A stretch of DNA of 64,000 bases, taken from the NCBI GenBank assembly GCA_001972305.1, contig BDDD01001830.1, positions 33,033 through 97,032 of the forward strand. The letters are read 5' to 3'. The translations under genes were made by a program, and so were the position numbers. Shown piece after piece: positions 25,051 to 36,703 of this stretch; the stretch's first letter is position 1; every line of letters starts with the position of its first letter. The stretch comes from Cephalotus follicularis (lineage: Eukaryota; Streptophyta; Magnoliopsida; Oxalidales; Cephalotaceae). A model generated the notes under the pieces. It was not told the origin of the DNA and made no database searches. It saw nothing but the letters and a program-made list of their open reading frames with translations.

Positions 25051-25851
25051 TGTTATAAACTACTGGGATTATTAACTCACAAAAGAAAATTATGCTAGAG
25101 AGAAATTGAGAGAGAAAGTAAGAGAGAATAAGAGATTTCTTATTATGAATTCCTTAATTTCTTCTTAACATTGCATTCCTATTTATAGGAGTTTGTTGGA
25201 ATAGTGTTTGGTTGTTAGAATAGTAATTTAACTATGCAGGCGGCGGCGGCTGCATTACAATACTCCCCCTTGAATTGCTATTCCATATTACTATGACCCC
25301 ACTAAGTCTCGGGCAATTCCAGTAGACAAATGGTACCTTAAGAACAATAAATCATAATAATGTTTCACACCACGTATATGGTGATCAGCTTATATAAGTA
25401 ATATGCTAAATTAATAATAGAGACATACGTTTTCATATGAAAACGCGAAACTTTATATATATATATATAATATAGGTTTCCACACATAGGCGATACGTCG
25501 TCCAATCGGTGGAACCATTAATATTTGTTATTATATATATGTATGTATATATATGTATATGTATATATATGTATACATATATTTGAAAGACTAATTCAAA
25601 TTACCTCAAATCTTAGTTGGATAGAGTCTCGTGCTGATAACGTGTTATAAACTACTGGGATTATTAACTCACAAAAGAAAATTATGTTAGAGAGAAATTG
25701 AGAGAGAAAGTAAGAGAGAATAAGAGATTTCTTATTATGAATTCCTTAATTTCTTATTAACATTGCATTCCTATTTATAGGAGTTTGTTGAAATAGTATT
25801 TGGTTATTGGAATAGTAATTTAACTACGCAGGCAGCGGCGGCTGCATTACA
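25051..25851 (-). mobile_element. TRIM-like element with two 209-bp LTRs
   Basis: Direct repeats 25051-25259 and 25643-25851 begin TGTTATAAACTA and end GCTGCATTACA; by eye they differ at about 8 of 209 positions. Next to the left repeat, CTCCCCCTTGAATTGC is the reverse complement of a polypurine tract; next to the right repeat is GTGCTGATAACG, the reverse complement of the CGTTATCAGCAC sequence common after copia 5' LTRs in plants. The element is therefore minus-strand, 801 bp in all, with 383 bp between LTRs and no coding capacity, as in terminal-repeat retrotransposons in miniature. AT-rich TATATG repeats lie at 25450-25580. I see no clear TSD (AGCTC versus ATAGG). Confidence 0.88.
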
Positions 25852-26232
25852 ATAGGCTCCCAATAATACTACCAATATACAACCAATTCTAATTGACTTA
25901 CTATTGGTATTACCTATAAACAACTGGAGACATAATAGAATACCAAATTCAACGAACAAAAGAATAAACTGGTCAAAAGATTGAAAACACATGTATTTTA
26001 ATGGGATAACAACAAAATTTTTTATAAAAGGCAGCGGCAGGGCACGTGCTAAAATATTGAGAATCACATGAGCGTGAATAGCACGCAGAAGAAGAAGATA
26101 TTTTAGTCACTACCTATACTAGTTTTGCACTACTACTGCAATATCATTCATTTATAAAAATTTTATATTCATAGTAAATAAAATAAATTGAAAAGTAGCA
26201 AAAGCAAAAGAGAAGAGAAGAGCAGAGCAGCT
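25852..26232 (+). promoter_or_regulatory. Upstream region and 5' UTR of the eIF5A gene
   Basis: This is the 381 bp between the TRIM-like element and the eIF5A start codon. A TATA-like TTTATAAAAATTTTATA lies near 26151-26167. It is followed by an A/G-rich leader (AAGCAAAAGAGAAGAGAAG...) just before the ATG, typical of plant 5' UTRs. Transcription start is not determined from sequence alone. Confidence 0.45.
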
Positions 26233-26410
26233 ATGTCTGATGAAGAACACCATTTCGAGTCGAAGGCCGACGCCGGAGCTTCCAAGACTTATCCGCAGCA
26301 AGCCGGCACCATCCGCAAAAACGGTTACATCGTCATCAAAGGCCGTCCGTGCAAGGTCTCATCTCTCCTCCCAGATCTCCTCTTTTTTCCTTCTATTTAC
26401 TGCTGCTATT

Positions 26411-26466
<56 letters not shown>

Positions 26467-26501
26467 TAGATCGGTTTTGTTCCACCATTATAAATTATAA
26501 A

Positions 26502-26545
<44 letters not shown>

Positions 26546-27791
26546 CCCCTTAGATCTGGATTTTCTTTTTTATTCCGAATAATTTTCGCTGTATAGATTT
26601 TGTTAATACTGATGTGTGTTTACATTTTCTATTACTTAGTAGTTGGTTGATTTATTAGTTGTAAGTCCTTTTTATTATTAATGTGGATTTATGTTTTGTT
26701 AATTTAGTGTTGATATACTTAGGAATTCAATTTGATATTTTTTCTAATGCCGCAAGCAGGTTGTTGAGGTTTCAACTTCCAAGACTGGAAAGCACGGCCA
26801 TGCTAAATGTCACTTTGTCGCAATCGACATCTTCAATGGCAAGAAGCTCGAAGATATTGTTCCCTCCTCCCATAACTGTGATGTAGGATCAGGAACATTC
26901 ACTCATTCATGTATTTTTATACTTTCAATAATAATCAATTTGATTTATGCACTGCACCCACCTCACTTTGTTTTTTTCCTTTGGCCTACAGGTTCCACAC
27001 GTCAACCGTACCGACTACCAGCTGATTGATATCTCTGAGGATGGATTTGTATGATCACTCTGTCTCTCTTATTTGCTTTGATTGCCATTCATTGTTTTTT
27101 TTTATACTTGATTTCCTGCCAAATTTCAGGTCAGCCTCCTGACTGAGAATGGAAATACAAAGGATGACCTGAGGCTTCCATCCGATGACAATCTGCTGTC
27201 GCAGGTTAGCTTCCCTTTGTTTTTTTTTCTTTCACACCATGACTTGGTTTCGAGCTACAATCCTTGCTCCTACATACATTCATTCAAGTGAAGTTTGTAT
27301 TGTAATATAATTTTCTGGTTATGGCATTCTAGTTATCTTAAATGATGATGGAGAGATGAATTGGGAGACCTTTAACCCCTTCTTTTTAAACTTAAACCCA
27401 CCCAATCAAAAATTCTTCAATCATTGTTTCCTTGACTGTATTGAACTTGGTTGGGGAAGATTACCATCCCAGTATAATGATTTAGATTTGCCACAAATTC
27501 TCTTCGCATTTTTTGACATGCATCTCTGCAGCTATCATTAATTTCGTTATCTCTTTTGTTGACTATGATTGTCAATTGTTCTGTCATCTTACCTTAATAT
27601 GTTTCTTTTCACAAAAATTACATTGGGTACATGTGCTTGGAACAATGTCATTCAGTTTCTAAGGGATTGTTTCTCGGGATGCTTTGCAGATAAAGGACGG
27701 TTTTGCTGAGGGCAAAGATCTGGTTGTGTCTGTGATGTCTGCTATGGGAGAGGAGCAGATCTGTGCCTTGAAGGACATTGGACCCAAGTAA
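26233..27791 (+). CDS. eIF5A: Eukaryotic translation initiation factor 5A (eIF5A), five exons
   Basis: eIF5A binds the ribosome E site and helps peptide-bond formation and termination, notably at proline stretches; it is the only known protein carrying hypusine. Exons by eye are 26233-26355, 26760-26882, 26992-27048, 27130-27204 and 27690-27791, all phase 0 with GT...AG introns, giving 159 codons and a TAA stop, the usual plant length. The N-terminal [11 protein letters not shown] is typical of plant eIF5A. The hypusine loop [12 protein letters not shown] spans residues 46-57, with Lys52 the expected modified lysine. The SH3-like domain is followed by the OB-fold domain ([17 protein letters not shown] onward), and the C terminus is ALKDIGPK. 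No frameshift or missing residue is seen, so the gene is probably functional. Intron 1 holds two CT microsatellites. It is the only clearly intact host gene in the window. Confidence 0.98.
26410..26543. repeat. Two CT microsatellites in intron 1 of eIF5A
   Basis: Long TC/CT runs occupy about 26410-26463 and 26504-26543, separated by about 40 bp. Open frames through them encode Leu-Ser repeats and are artefacts. Confidence 0.96.
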
Positions 27792-28499
27792 ATGTCCTTG
27801 GCATTCATTGGAATGCTCTGGGCTTGAAAAACTAAATGAGACAGATGCTAGTAAGCTTTACTTACTGAGGGGTTTTATGTGAGTTTGAACTGGGGGGCCC
27901 ATTTCACAAACTTTACTAATGAGATGTGACGTCCATCTAATATGATGACCGCCATTGTCAATTAGCCTCTTATGAAGATTGTTTTTGTTCTGTTTGATTA
28001 CTGCCTGAACCAGGTAATGGTTCTTGGTGTGGATAAGTTATATTTGCCAACAAGGCTTATACAAGCTTCTTGGCACATTGAGATAATTTACGACTTACAT
28101 TTCTATTGGGGTTTGTTAAAGTCATGTTTCAAATTTTCATTCCATCTTATGTTTTCAATTTCTCAAATATCCATTTGATACCATTTATTATGAGTTTTGT
28201 TTCACTTGCCTGTTAAGGTAGGTGGATGTATCAAGGGATGAATTCTAAAGTGGTGGTATGGTAGGTATGCTGGGTTCTGGTTCATGGTTACTGAGCTCGC
28301 GTTTATAGTGGATGGTCTAAACATTTGAGTGTGGATGTCTTTATTGATGCGACTTGTTAGGGTTGAGTGTTATTGGTCCTTTCTATGTGAGATACAATTC
28401 TTGGTGGTTGTGGGTTAAAACATTTGACTTTGGTTTAATGGTTATGAGCATACTTTAGACGCAATGTTTTGAAATTGAGGTTGAGTCACTGGGTCTCCT
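27792..28499 (+). other. eIF5A 3' UTR and downstream intergenic DNA
   Basis: The sequence just after the TAA is presumably 3' UTR. I see no canonical AATAAA in the first 300 bp, so the cleavage site is uncertain. No other gene is recognised up to the copia remnant that starts near 28500. Confidence 0.4.
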
Positions 28500-29920
28500 A
28501 CGTTGAAGCAAGTGTGATAATCCCTCGATTAGCCAAGCTTAATTTGTACACTCCAATTTTTTCCAACCGAACACAAATGACAAAGAACAAAGCTTTTGTG
28601 ACATAAAACAAAGCTAATATACAAGTGGAAAGCTGTTTTTGTGATACCTTAATCTAGACAGGCAATAAAATCGATCAGACTTTCGCCGGTCTTTTATGTC
28701 CCCTCCTTGTTGAGGTGAATTTACCACACGACCATAACAAAACCCAAGTGCAAATGCGATCAAGCTGGGAATTTAAGACAACCGTGCTAAAATTAACGTG
28801 AAGGTATAGCTTGCTTCCCAACTTTCCCAGATACAAAGGCTGATCCCAAGTGCAATCAAGCTGGACTGATATACAACAACGTTGATAACAGGGACTTTAT
28901 CTATAAAGTGATTCATACGGCAGAATGTACGTGGCAAGTTGTTACCTATGATAGGCATCTCCAACATCTAGCGAGAAAACCTCGCTGCCCTATCCCGTTA
29001 ATTGGACAATTGTCCCAAACCAGTCGTCAGTTATGTTGCCTTGACATTTGAACTTCATGTCCATTTGCTTCTTCAAATGTTTTGAAAATGTCACAATTGT
29101 TGCAAACATGGATAGTCGCTCCGAAGTTCAACCACCAAACAGTAGGCTCACATGTCATGTTAGTCTCAGAGATTATAGTCACATGAAGACTAAGATTAGA
29201 GACCATAGCACAAGGTTCTCCTAAACCATGTTAGCTAAGTCACTTTTGAGAAACTTGCATTCCCTAACGTAGTGTCTTGTTTCTCCTTGAACATGACACT
29301 TGCCCTTTCTTTTATTAGGATTTGGTTTTGGTTTCTTTGTAGTTTTCTTGAACTTAGCATTGTTCTTATTCACACCCACAGAAGAACTCTTTCCCTCATA
29401 TGGTCTAGCCTCCAAGTATTTGACATTAGACTATCCTTGAACCAGATTCTTATCATCACCTTTTTGGACCTACTCCTTAATATGTAGATGTTTCTGAGCC
29501 TAATCCAAGGAAATGTCCTCATATTTGTGAATCACCTTTTTGGCAAAATCCATCAAAGGAGGAGGTAATTTTGTAACAATCGCTCTAACTTGAAAAGTTT
29601 CATGGAAGACAATCTTTAAGATTCTCAGCTTGTTCACAATAATTTACAGTTCATGCATTTGCTCCAGAAGAGCTTTAGTGTCAAACATTTAAAAATTAAG
29701 GTACATAGAAATTAAATATTTATTAGTACATTCCTCTTCAATCTCGTATTTAAACTCCAGCACCTCCCAGAGTTCTCTAGGAGATTTAATGTTGGTGTAA
29801 AGTCCGTCAAGATTATCAGACAAGGTGTTGAGGATATGCCCACGAGCAAACTCTTCATCCTCAACTATCTTCTTACTCCTTAAGTTGTTCGATTGCACAA
29901 CATCTGGTACTTACCCTTCA
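28500..29920 (-). pseudogene. Decayed copia gag-protease region
   Basis: On the minus strand, 29898-29689 encodes a piece of a copia gag (UBN2-type: ILNTLSDNLDGLY, ELWEVLEFKY). 29415-29221 encodes a basic linker and a degenerate zinc knuckle (CHVQGETRHYVREC, where Gln replaces the second Cys). Further left, 29220-28770 shows scattered similarity to the copia protease region with several stops. The order gag, knuckle, protease running right to left fits a minus-strand element whose 5' LTR lies to the right (about 30160-36703). Non-functional. Confidence 0.78.
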
Positions 29921-30555
29921 GCAGATTAAGAAAGTAAGAAAATCAGTAACCATGTACAAATAAAATTCAAAAATTTTACCGATTATCTTGTCACAAGATC
30001 TACCTTATTGTATATAGAAATCCAAAGAAGAAGGTTGGAAACGATTTCGCACCTTATTGACAATCAAAGTATCGCAGGAACTTCAATCGGGTTCACAGCT
30101 AATCGCACAAGTGTCCGATCTTTAAGCGTATCAACACAGGTATCCAAATTAGAGAACTCTACTCTAAAGAATATGTGAAAACCTTGATGCTTCATAGAAA
30201 ACGTTTTTCTACCTTAATCAGAATTCTGTAATTATTAATTAAGTATTCACTTAATATTAATTACAGAATAACCCCAAATATTTCTTTAATTCGTAAATAC
30301 CCTTTTGTGTGTGACCTCATAGGTTCAATATTATACTGCTAGTAGATATGCAACTCTTGCATTTAATTAATTAATCTCCTCTAATTAATCCACTCATAAT
30401 TAATCTTATTAATTATTTCGAGATGCTACAAGTCAAGATTGGCACCTAACAGTGTCTGATAACTACCAAGATAATATGAATATATTTCGTGAACCTTTTC
30501 GATTACAGTTAACATGTAATTCAATCATTCTGCCACACAAGTGTATGGATTTTTT
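29921..30555 (-). mobile_element. Copia 5' leader and LTR, part left of E2
   Basis: This AT-rich non-coding sequence joins the gag remnant to the LTR. 30260-30555 resembles the family C LTR (for example TGTGTGTGACC and TAATTAATC words). It is interrupted by E2, and the LTR continues at 35937. The exact LTR/leader border is not clear. Confidence 0.5.
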
Positions 30556-30746
30556 TTGTCTGAAATAAAACACTCTTGCAATATACAGGGGGGGGGGGGG
30601 GGGGTGAATTCTTCTTTTTCTTCTGAGGTTTCAATCTTCCTTTTATAGCCATAAAAGGTTTGTAGCCGTTGCATGATTTGTGGAAACTTTTTGATATAAT
30701 AATATGAGTTGCAATCTTTGAATTTTATCTCTGCTGGTATAAAGAC

Positions 30747-31314
30747 GTCGACTTCTTTGTGAAAGGCGTCGATGTCTTTTCAGTTGGTAGCCGTTGGAAG
30801 TAGTTAAACTAGCCGTTCCTGGTTTCCCGGGTGTTGTTCACTTGAAAAGACGTCGACTTCTTTTGGAAGGCGTCGATGTCTTTTCTGGGAAATCTCCAGA
30901 ATATGAATCTTTGAGCATCACATCGACTTCTTCACTTGGAGTCGATGCATTTTCTGGGAATTGCAGGTACCTCTGTAAAAGGAGTCGATCTCTATGGAAA
31001 GGCGTCGATGTCTTTCTCATTGACGTCGATGTCTTTGATGTAGGGATCGATGTCTTTAATTGCAATTTCATACAGTAGCTTCTGAAACTTAAAACGTCTG
31101 AAAACGTCGATGTTATCTTGGAAGTAGTCGATGTCATGTTGAAAGTAGTCGACTTCTTTTGAAAGTAGTCGATGTCTTTTGGTACGGACGTCGATGTCAT
31201 AACTGGAAGGACGATGTCTTCTTTGTAATTGATCTTGCACTAAAGACGTCGATGTTATTTGGAAGGGGTCGACTTCTTTCGTACGGACGTCGATGGTTTT
31301 CCTTGATAGTTGAC
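30747..31314 (-). repeat. Short-palindrome array, GACGTCGACGTC class (E2 left LTR)
   Basis: TCGA-type cores start at 30747, 30768, 30852, 30872, 30922, 30941, 30984, 31004, 31025, 31046, 31106, 31127, 31148, 31168, 31190, about 31210, 31248, 31268, 31289 and 31309. Within runs the spacing is 19-22 bp. Units alternate GTCGACTTCTTT and GTCGATGTCTTT endings. Confidence 0.93.
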
Positions 31315-31436
31315 TTCTTCTTCTGCAGATGGTATATTGCATTGATTTTGAACTTGTAATTCCTTGTACATCAAGTAAATTAGTTAAATGCAAATATGTT
31401 ATCATCAAAACAAGGATTGAGACTAAATCGTCAACA

Positions 31437-32126
31437 ATCTCCCCCTTTTTTATGATGACAAAAATTTGCTTAAAAAGGCATGAATTATAAGTAATACCAA
31501 TTGAAAGAAATGTAAGTGAATATCAAAAGAGATGCAATATCAGTAAGCATTGTAAACAAGTTGCAATATCAGTAAGCATTGTAATATGAGTTGTAATATC
31601 AAGTTGCAAAAACAAGATGCAATATTAGTAAGCATGAGCATATAGTCTCCCATTGAGCCTTTCTCTCAATATGCATAGCATTTCTCCCCATTTGCATTTC
31701 TTAACATTGTAATAAATCTTTTGAGCAGCCATAAGCGTATGCATTTCTCCCCCTTTTTTGTATAGCATCAAAAAGGTTCTACAAAAGGCAGAAATGATCA
31801 GCTCCCCCTAACTAATAGCAAGGGTTAAAAGAGTATGAATAATGCAAAAAGCATAAAATCTCATAATGTCGGCAATGATGATAATTATGGAGAGAAAAAA
31901 AAATGAGAAAACATAATCATTCAACGCAATTATATCAGAAAATCATTCATATAATTATAAACACAATTCATAAAACACAATCTCATAAACATGATTGCAT
32001 AAACATTTCATTAATATCATCAAATTCAAACTTGTTCATTACAACAAAAAGGATGAACACAAAGGTTCATAATATCAAAACAGAAAACAGCAACGCAAAT
32101 TAAAGGCAGAAACAACAACAAAAACA
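31437..32126 (-). other. E2 spacer between ORF and 3' LTR
   Basis: Non-coding, with scattered CTCCCC(C) and repeated GCAATATCAGTAAGCATTG words (31532-31580). It resembles 18678-19502 of E1 in composition and position. Confidence 0.5.
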
Positions 32127-32723
32127 TCAAGATTCAGGAGTGGAAACATCGGATCCGGATTCATCGGCCGTAGTTTCTTCACATCGATCAATCGTCTTGG
32201 ATTCGGCAAGCTTCCGTTCCATCCTTTTGAGACGCCTCTTTGTGACTTTTAAATCATAGAAGATGGTGTCATCAATGTGTCGGAAGTCCGAATGAATATT
32301 CTTATGATCCCCCTCCAATCTAAAAAGCAGAGAGTTGATTTCTTTAAACGAGGCTTCCATGGCAGCAAATTTTGATTGCATGAACTCCATCATCCGGTCA
32401 TAATCAGAAATAGATGAAGTTCCTTGAGATTGAGGCTGGGCTGGTCCAGTTTGTTGTTGAGCTTCCCAAGGAGGATTCTCTTCTTGCTCTTTAATGCCAA
32501 TCCTTGGTCCTTGATCCACTTTGGGCACATATGTCCAAATCCCTTGTTGTTTCTTCCACCCCATACGATTTAATGTACTCTTGTTGTATGTATCTTCCTT
32601 CTTCAACTTCGTTGAAATCTCTCCTTCAAGCGGAATATGACAATGTAGGAAGACAAGGGTAAGAATGGATCCGTAAGGGAGTACGGATTTCTTCTGTGAA
32701 AAAGCTCTTACCATTGTTTTGAG
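32127..32723 (-). pseudogene. C-terminal part of an extra retroelement ORF (putative plant transposon protein type)
   Basis: This minus-strand open frame of about 200 codons ends at a normal stop. The N-terminal part reads VLPYGSILTLVFLHCHIPLEGE, which resembles the conserved region of plant retroelement accessory proteins of the PF20167 type (family assignment from memory, not a search). It is followed by a Pro/Gln-rich linker and a coiled-coil-like segment (MEFMQSKFAAMEASFKEINS..., then KVTKRRLKRMERKL) and an acidic tail. The frame is cut at 32724 by an inserted LTR; the apparent first codons beyond that are insertion sequence, and the first ATG is at 32714. It sits downstream of where pol would be. 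Function unknown. Confidence 0.6.
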
Positions 32724-35177
32724 TGTCACACCCGTTCCCTACAATAACCAATATCCTACCAAGAACGGATATGACGTCCCACATGACGACTTCCTTTCGG
32801 AAGTCACCATATGGATTTATATAAAACTCACTTTAAACTTGGAAATCAAAAAGTTAAAACGTTTCCAAAACTTTAAAATTTTTTCTAACTCTTAAATTTT
32901 TACGAAAATCGGGCATGTAGTATCTGTTTATAGGACTATCCCCCCTCTAAAGAAAAACACATTTTATAATCACACTCCCGAAGGAGGAATCAACAGTTTA
33001 TAATGGGGCTCAGCCCTCAGTAAACCACATTTTAAAGCAGTAAACATAGGTTGGGCTCAGCCTCAACCATTTTATCCAAACATGCAAAACAAATATGTAA
33101 TGGCTCAGCCATTTAAAAGCAAAACCATAAAAGAAAAACCATTATATAGAAACATAAGTAAATGCTAAATTAAAAGTTGATGTAGTTATGCTATGCATGC
33201 GTTAAAATCCTGGTAGCATGCCCTGCCTCCGTGGTCCGTCATCAACAGCAACCAACTAGCAATCACTTACCATCTTGCCTTTATCTGGAAGGGAAAGAAA
33301 AGAGAGGGGGTTAGTCAAAATGACTAAGTGAGTAGAAACAAAATACATCTCCCATAACTATGTATCAAATAATATGAGAAATAATATAAGCTCAAGGTAA
33401 GGTACAAAGTAAATCTACGATAAGAATGAAATCAAGAATCACAAAGGAAATAAAGATCCAAATGGGTAGTTAATATCCACTGAAGATGTCAAGATCCATA
33501 AGATTTCATGATCCACAAAAGGATATCGAGATCACCAAGAAATATCGAGATCCTCGAAGAATATCAAGTTCCACAAACGTTAACTCACAAAAAGGAATCA
33601 AGATACGCAAGTATAAACGAAATCCGAGAAGGAAGTCTCGATACTCAACAATTAGCTCCACAATATAAACATAAGTCAATAAATAATAACATGATCCACA
33701 AAAGAAATCAAGATCATCTCAAGCTCAAGACTCACGAGTACAATAAAATCAGGGTACATAAAGTATCAAGAATCAAAGATATGATCAGGAGTGGAAACTC
33801 ATACTAGGTAGAATCAATAAATGAAAGAAATGAAAGGCCATCATGGCTCCATAAATGGACGCTCAAACTCATCAAATGCAATAACGTAAGAATCCATGAA
33901 ACAATCACAATGATCAAGTCAATACTCTACAATATGATGGACTTACAATGAATTAACCAAGGACTCAACAAGGAAGTCCACTGAACAAATATCATAATGA
34001 AGGCAATAATCAAATATATGAATCACAATAATATAAAATATCTGGATATCAAAGCTTAACGATATGATCATAACTCAAATGACAGTATCAATATCAAAAA
34101 TGTAATGTGCCCAAAGAGTCATAAACATATAAGAGGATGCTGGTACCAATCATATCACTGTCTCATATCCTCGCCAAATCACATGGCGTCATATTATACC
34201 CCCGCCAAATCACATGGCGTAACATCATAACCGCTACAGCAATAATACTAGGTAAGGCTACAGGATGTGATCATCATCCATCATACACCGGTGTAGAGTG
34301 CCTACCTCTGCCTCGAACGAGGGGCCGGCATGATCAGTGCACGGACCCAACCATCGTCCGAAAAACCCGTACGCACACTCAACCTCATCCGAGGGACCGC
34401 GTGCAATATATATATACATCAGTAACCAAATACAGTCCAATAGGAGGGTAATGGAGCAGCTCTGCTGCACTCACACTCGGCATACCATCATAGACAATAG
34501 TATGCCGCAGATCCAGGTATGGAACCCGGAGGCAGTTTACACATAACACCCCATCATAGACCAATGGGCCTGCTAAGTAGAGTTGAGCGTCGAACATATA
34601 CCACTCCTTGGACCGGTAATACATATCAGAAAACCCGGTACCCAGCATCAGAGTATAACATAGTATAACCATATGACAATCACGATATCACAATTGTGAG
34701 AAGGTGACCAAGTCACCCAGAACATCGAGCATATACCACTCGGAATCATATCACAATAATGAATACGTTAACAGAATACAACCGGGATACAAATCCCAAC
34801 CAATATCACAATCTCGAGGCAATAGGGCACATATGGAATGATATGATTCTCAAACAAAGAATTGCTCAACGGCAACCACAGCAGAGCTCAAATATAAGAA
34901 TGCGGAGACCAATCAAACTCAACAAATCCGGCCCTCAATAGCCATTTCATAATAGAACCACAAAAGAGCACATAGCTAACAACACAACTCCAACATGACA
35001 ATACAAAGCTAGAACGAATATAGCAATAGCAATAGAACAAAATAGATCTTCGTTGAAGTCCAACAGATATAACAACAACAACAGAAATAATATATGTCTG
35101 CAGGAGCCAATGCGGATACGATGTCACGAGGTGAAATGAATATATGATCACAAGGTCTCATATCAAGTAGAAGTTCA
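32724..35177 (-). mobile_element. Family B-like LTR insertion inside E2
   Basis: It begins TGTCACACCCGTTCCC, a B-like LTR end, and shares layout and words with 60452-62931 (for example the GAGAGGGG...TTAGTC...ACTAAGTGAGTA stretch near 33305). 33480-33800 repeats ATCGAGATC/ATCAAGATC words. Open frames are poor. The right end meets E2 LTR sequence at ACTTTTTGATATA; no TSD is seen, so deletion accompanied or followed insertion. Confidence 0.5.
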
Positions 35178-35241
35178 AACACTTTTTGATATAATAATAT
35201 GAGTTGCAATCTTTGAATTTTATCTCTGCTGGTATAAAGAC

Positions 35242-35809
35242 GTCGACTTCTTTGTGAAAGGCGTCGATGTCTTTTCAGTTGGTAGCCGTTGGAAGTGGTT
35301 AAACTAGCCGTTCCTGGTTTCCCGGGTGTTGTTCACTTGAAAAGACATCGACTTCTTTTGGAAGGCGTCGATGTCTTTTCTGGGAAATCTCCAGAATATG
35401 AATCTTTGAGCATCACATCGACTTCTTCACTTGGAGTCGATGCATTTTCTGGGAATTGCAGGTACCTCTGTAAAAGGAGTCGATCTCTATGGAAAGGCGT
35501 CGATGTCTTTCTCATTGACGTCGATGTCTTTGATGTAGGGATCGATGTCTTTAATTGCAATTTCATATAGTAGCTTCTGGAACTTAAAACGTCTGAAAAC
35601 GTCGATGTTATCTTGGAAGTAGTCGATGTCATGTTGAAAGTAGTCGACTTCTTTTGAAAGTAGTCAATGTCTTTTGGTACGGATGTCGATGTCATAACTG
35701 GAAGGACGATGTCTTCTTTGTAATTGATCTTGCACTAAAGACGTCGATGTTATTTGGAAGGGGTCGACTTCTTTCGTACGGACGTCGATGGTTTTCCTTG
35801 ATAGTCGAC
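35242..35809 (-). repeat. Short-palindrome array, GACGTCGACGTC class (E2 right LTR)
   Basis: Same unit order and spacing as 30747-31314, shifted by about 4495 bp, with a few substitutions inside cores (for example GTCGAC versus ATCGAC at the third unit, and GTTGAC versus GTCGAC at the last). Unit number appears equal between the two LTRs. Confidence 0.93.
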
Positions 35810-35936
35810 TTCTTCTTCTGCAGATGGTATATTGCATTGATTTTGAACTTGTAATTCCTTGCACATCAAGTAAATTAGTTAAATGCAAATATGTTATCAT
35901 CAAAACAAGGATTGAGACTAAATCGTCAACATTGTC

Positions 35937-36703
35937 AAACCCCAATAATTTAACTATATGTACCTCGTCATTAATATCATAATTTCACGATGAAATTAGA
36001 AAACTCTTTTTCTAATTTTACATCCATTTTGATTAAATATTTACTGAATTATGAATTAATCATGCTACATAGAATATTCTCCCTCTATCAATAAGGGTGA
36101 CGAATTCCTTGTTGATCACTCACATGCCTCCATACATAATCCATCATATATAATATTTCATCTTATAATTATTTGAAGAATTATTTAGAATCATATCAAA
36201 TTATAATATCATATGTACATGATAACTGTGATGTCTCAAGTCTAAGGACCACATGCACAAGTATAACAAAAAACTCCTAATTGCCAGGGATTGATAACTC
36301 CATTTAGGTGTTCGTAGTCAGAGCCAATTCAGTGAACTTATTCTCTAATAAGTATCCATATATATGTTCTAGTGTCTACTACACTAATGACCTTGAGATC
36401 AATCATACTTCCAATTGAGTAAAACATCATATGTGCTAATCTATCATGATTCACTAATGTCCATTATAGCGATCCTACGATTAGAAATATTTAAGAATAA
36501 AGTATATATAAGAATAATATATTTCACTATCATGATCTCATCATGATTATATTTTCTTTGCTTTAATTCTATGTGATTTATCATAATTAATTATCATATA
36601 ATATAAACAGTAATAAATACGCACATTATGATAAGGAAAATGTCATATTCTATTGCTGAATAAATAAATAAGATTGTGTAAGTCCTGAGTTATAGGTGTC
36701 CAT
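35937..36703 (-). mobile_element. Copia LTR, part right of E2
   Basis: Resembles family C LTR at 9770-10560 (AACCCCAATAATTTAA, AAGGACCACATGCA and a CATGATCTCATCATGA palindrome near 36530, also at 10390). It is the continuation of the LTR interrupted by E2. The right border near 36703 is approximate. Confidence 0.55.

Larger units (their letters stand above)
30561..35931 (-). mobile_element. Copia element E2 (SIRE-like), TSD TTGTC
   Basis: The left end starts TGAAATAAAACAC and the right end is CGTCAACA; TTGTC flanks both sides (30556-30560 and 35932-35936). The left copy, 30561-31436, is the 3' LTR of 876 bp, followed by ATCTCCCCCTTTTTT (reverse-complement PPT). The right copy, about 35178-35931, is a 5' LTR lacking its distal 120 bp or so. 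Between them are a CTCCCC-rich spacer, an ORF at 32127-32723 and a B-like insertion at 32724-35177. Gag, protease, integrase, RT and PBS are missing. Confidence 0.85.

Noticed and set aside
25440..25590. Possible satellite or origin-like AT region
   Set aside because: Short TATATG microsatellite inside the TRIM-like element; no further structure.
25852..26100. TSD search for the TRIM-like element
   Set aside because: Left flank AGCTC and right flank ATAGG do not match; I keep the element on LTR, PPT and PBS-side evidence but claim no TSD.
26188..26582. Frames rich in SLSLSL overlapping eIF5A exon 1
   Set aside because: They read through the CT microsatellites of intron 1; the spliced eIF5A model explains the start codon and exon.
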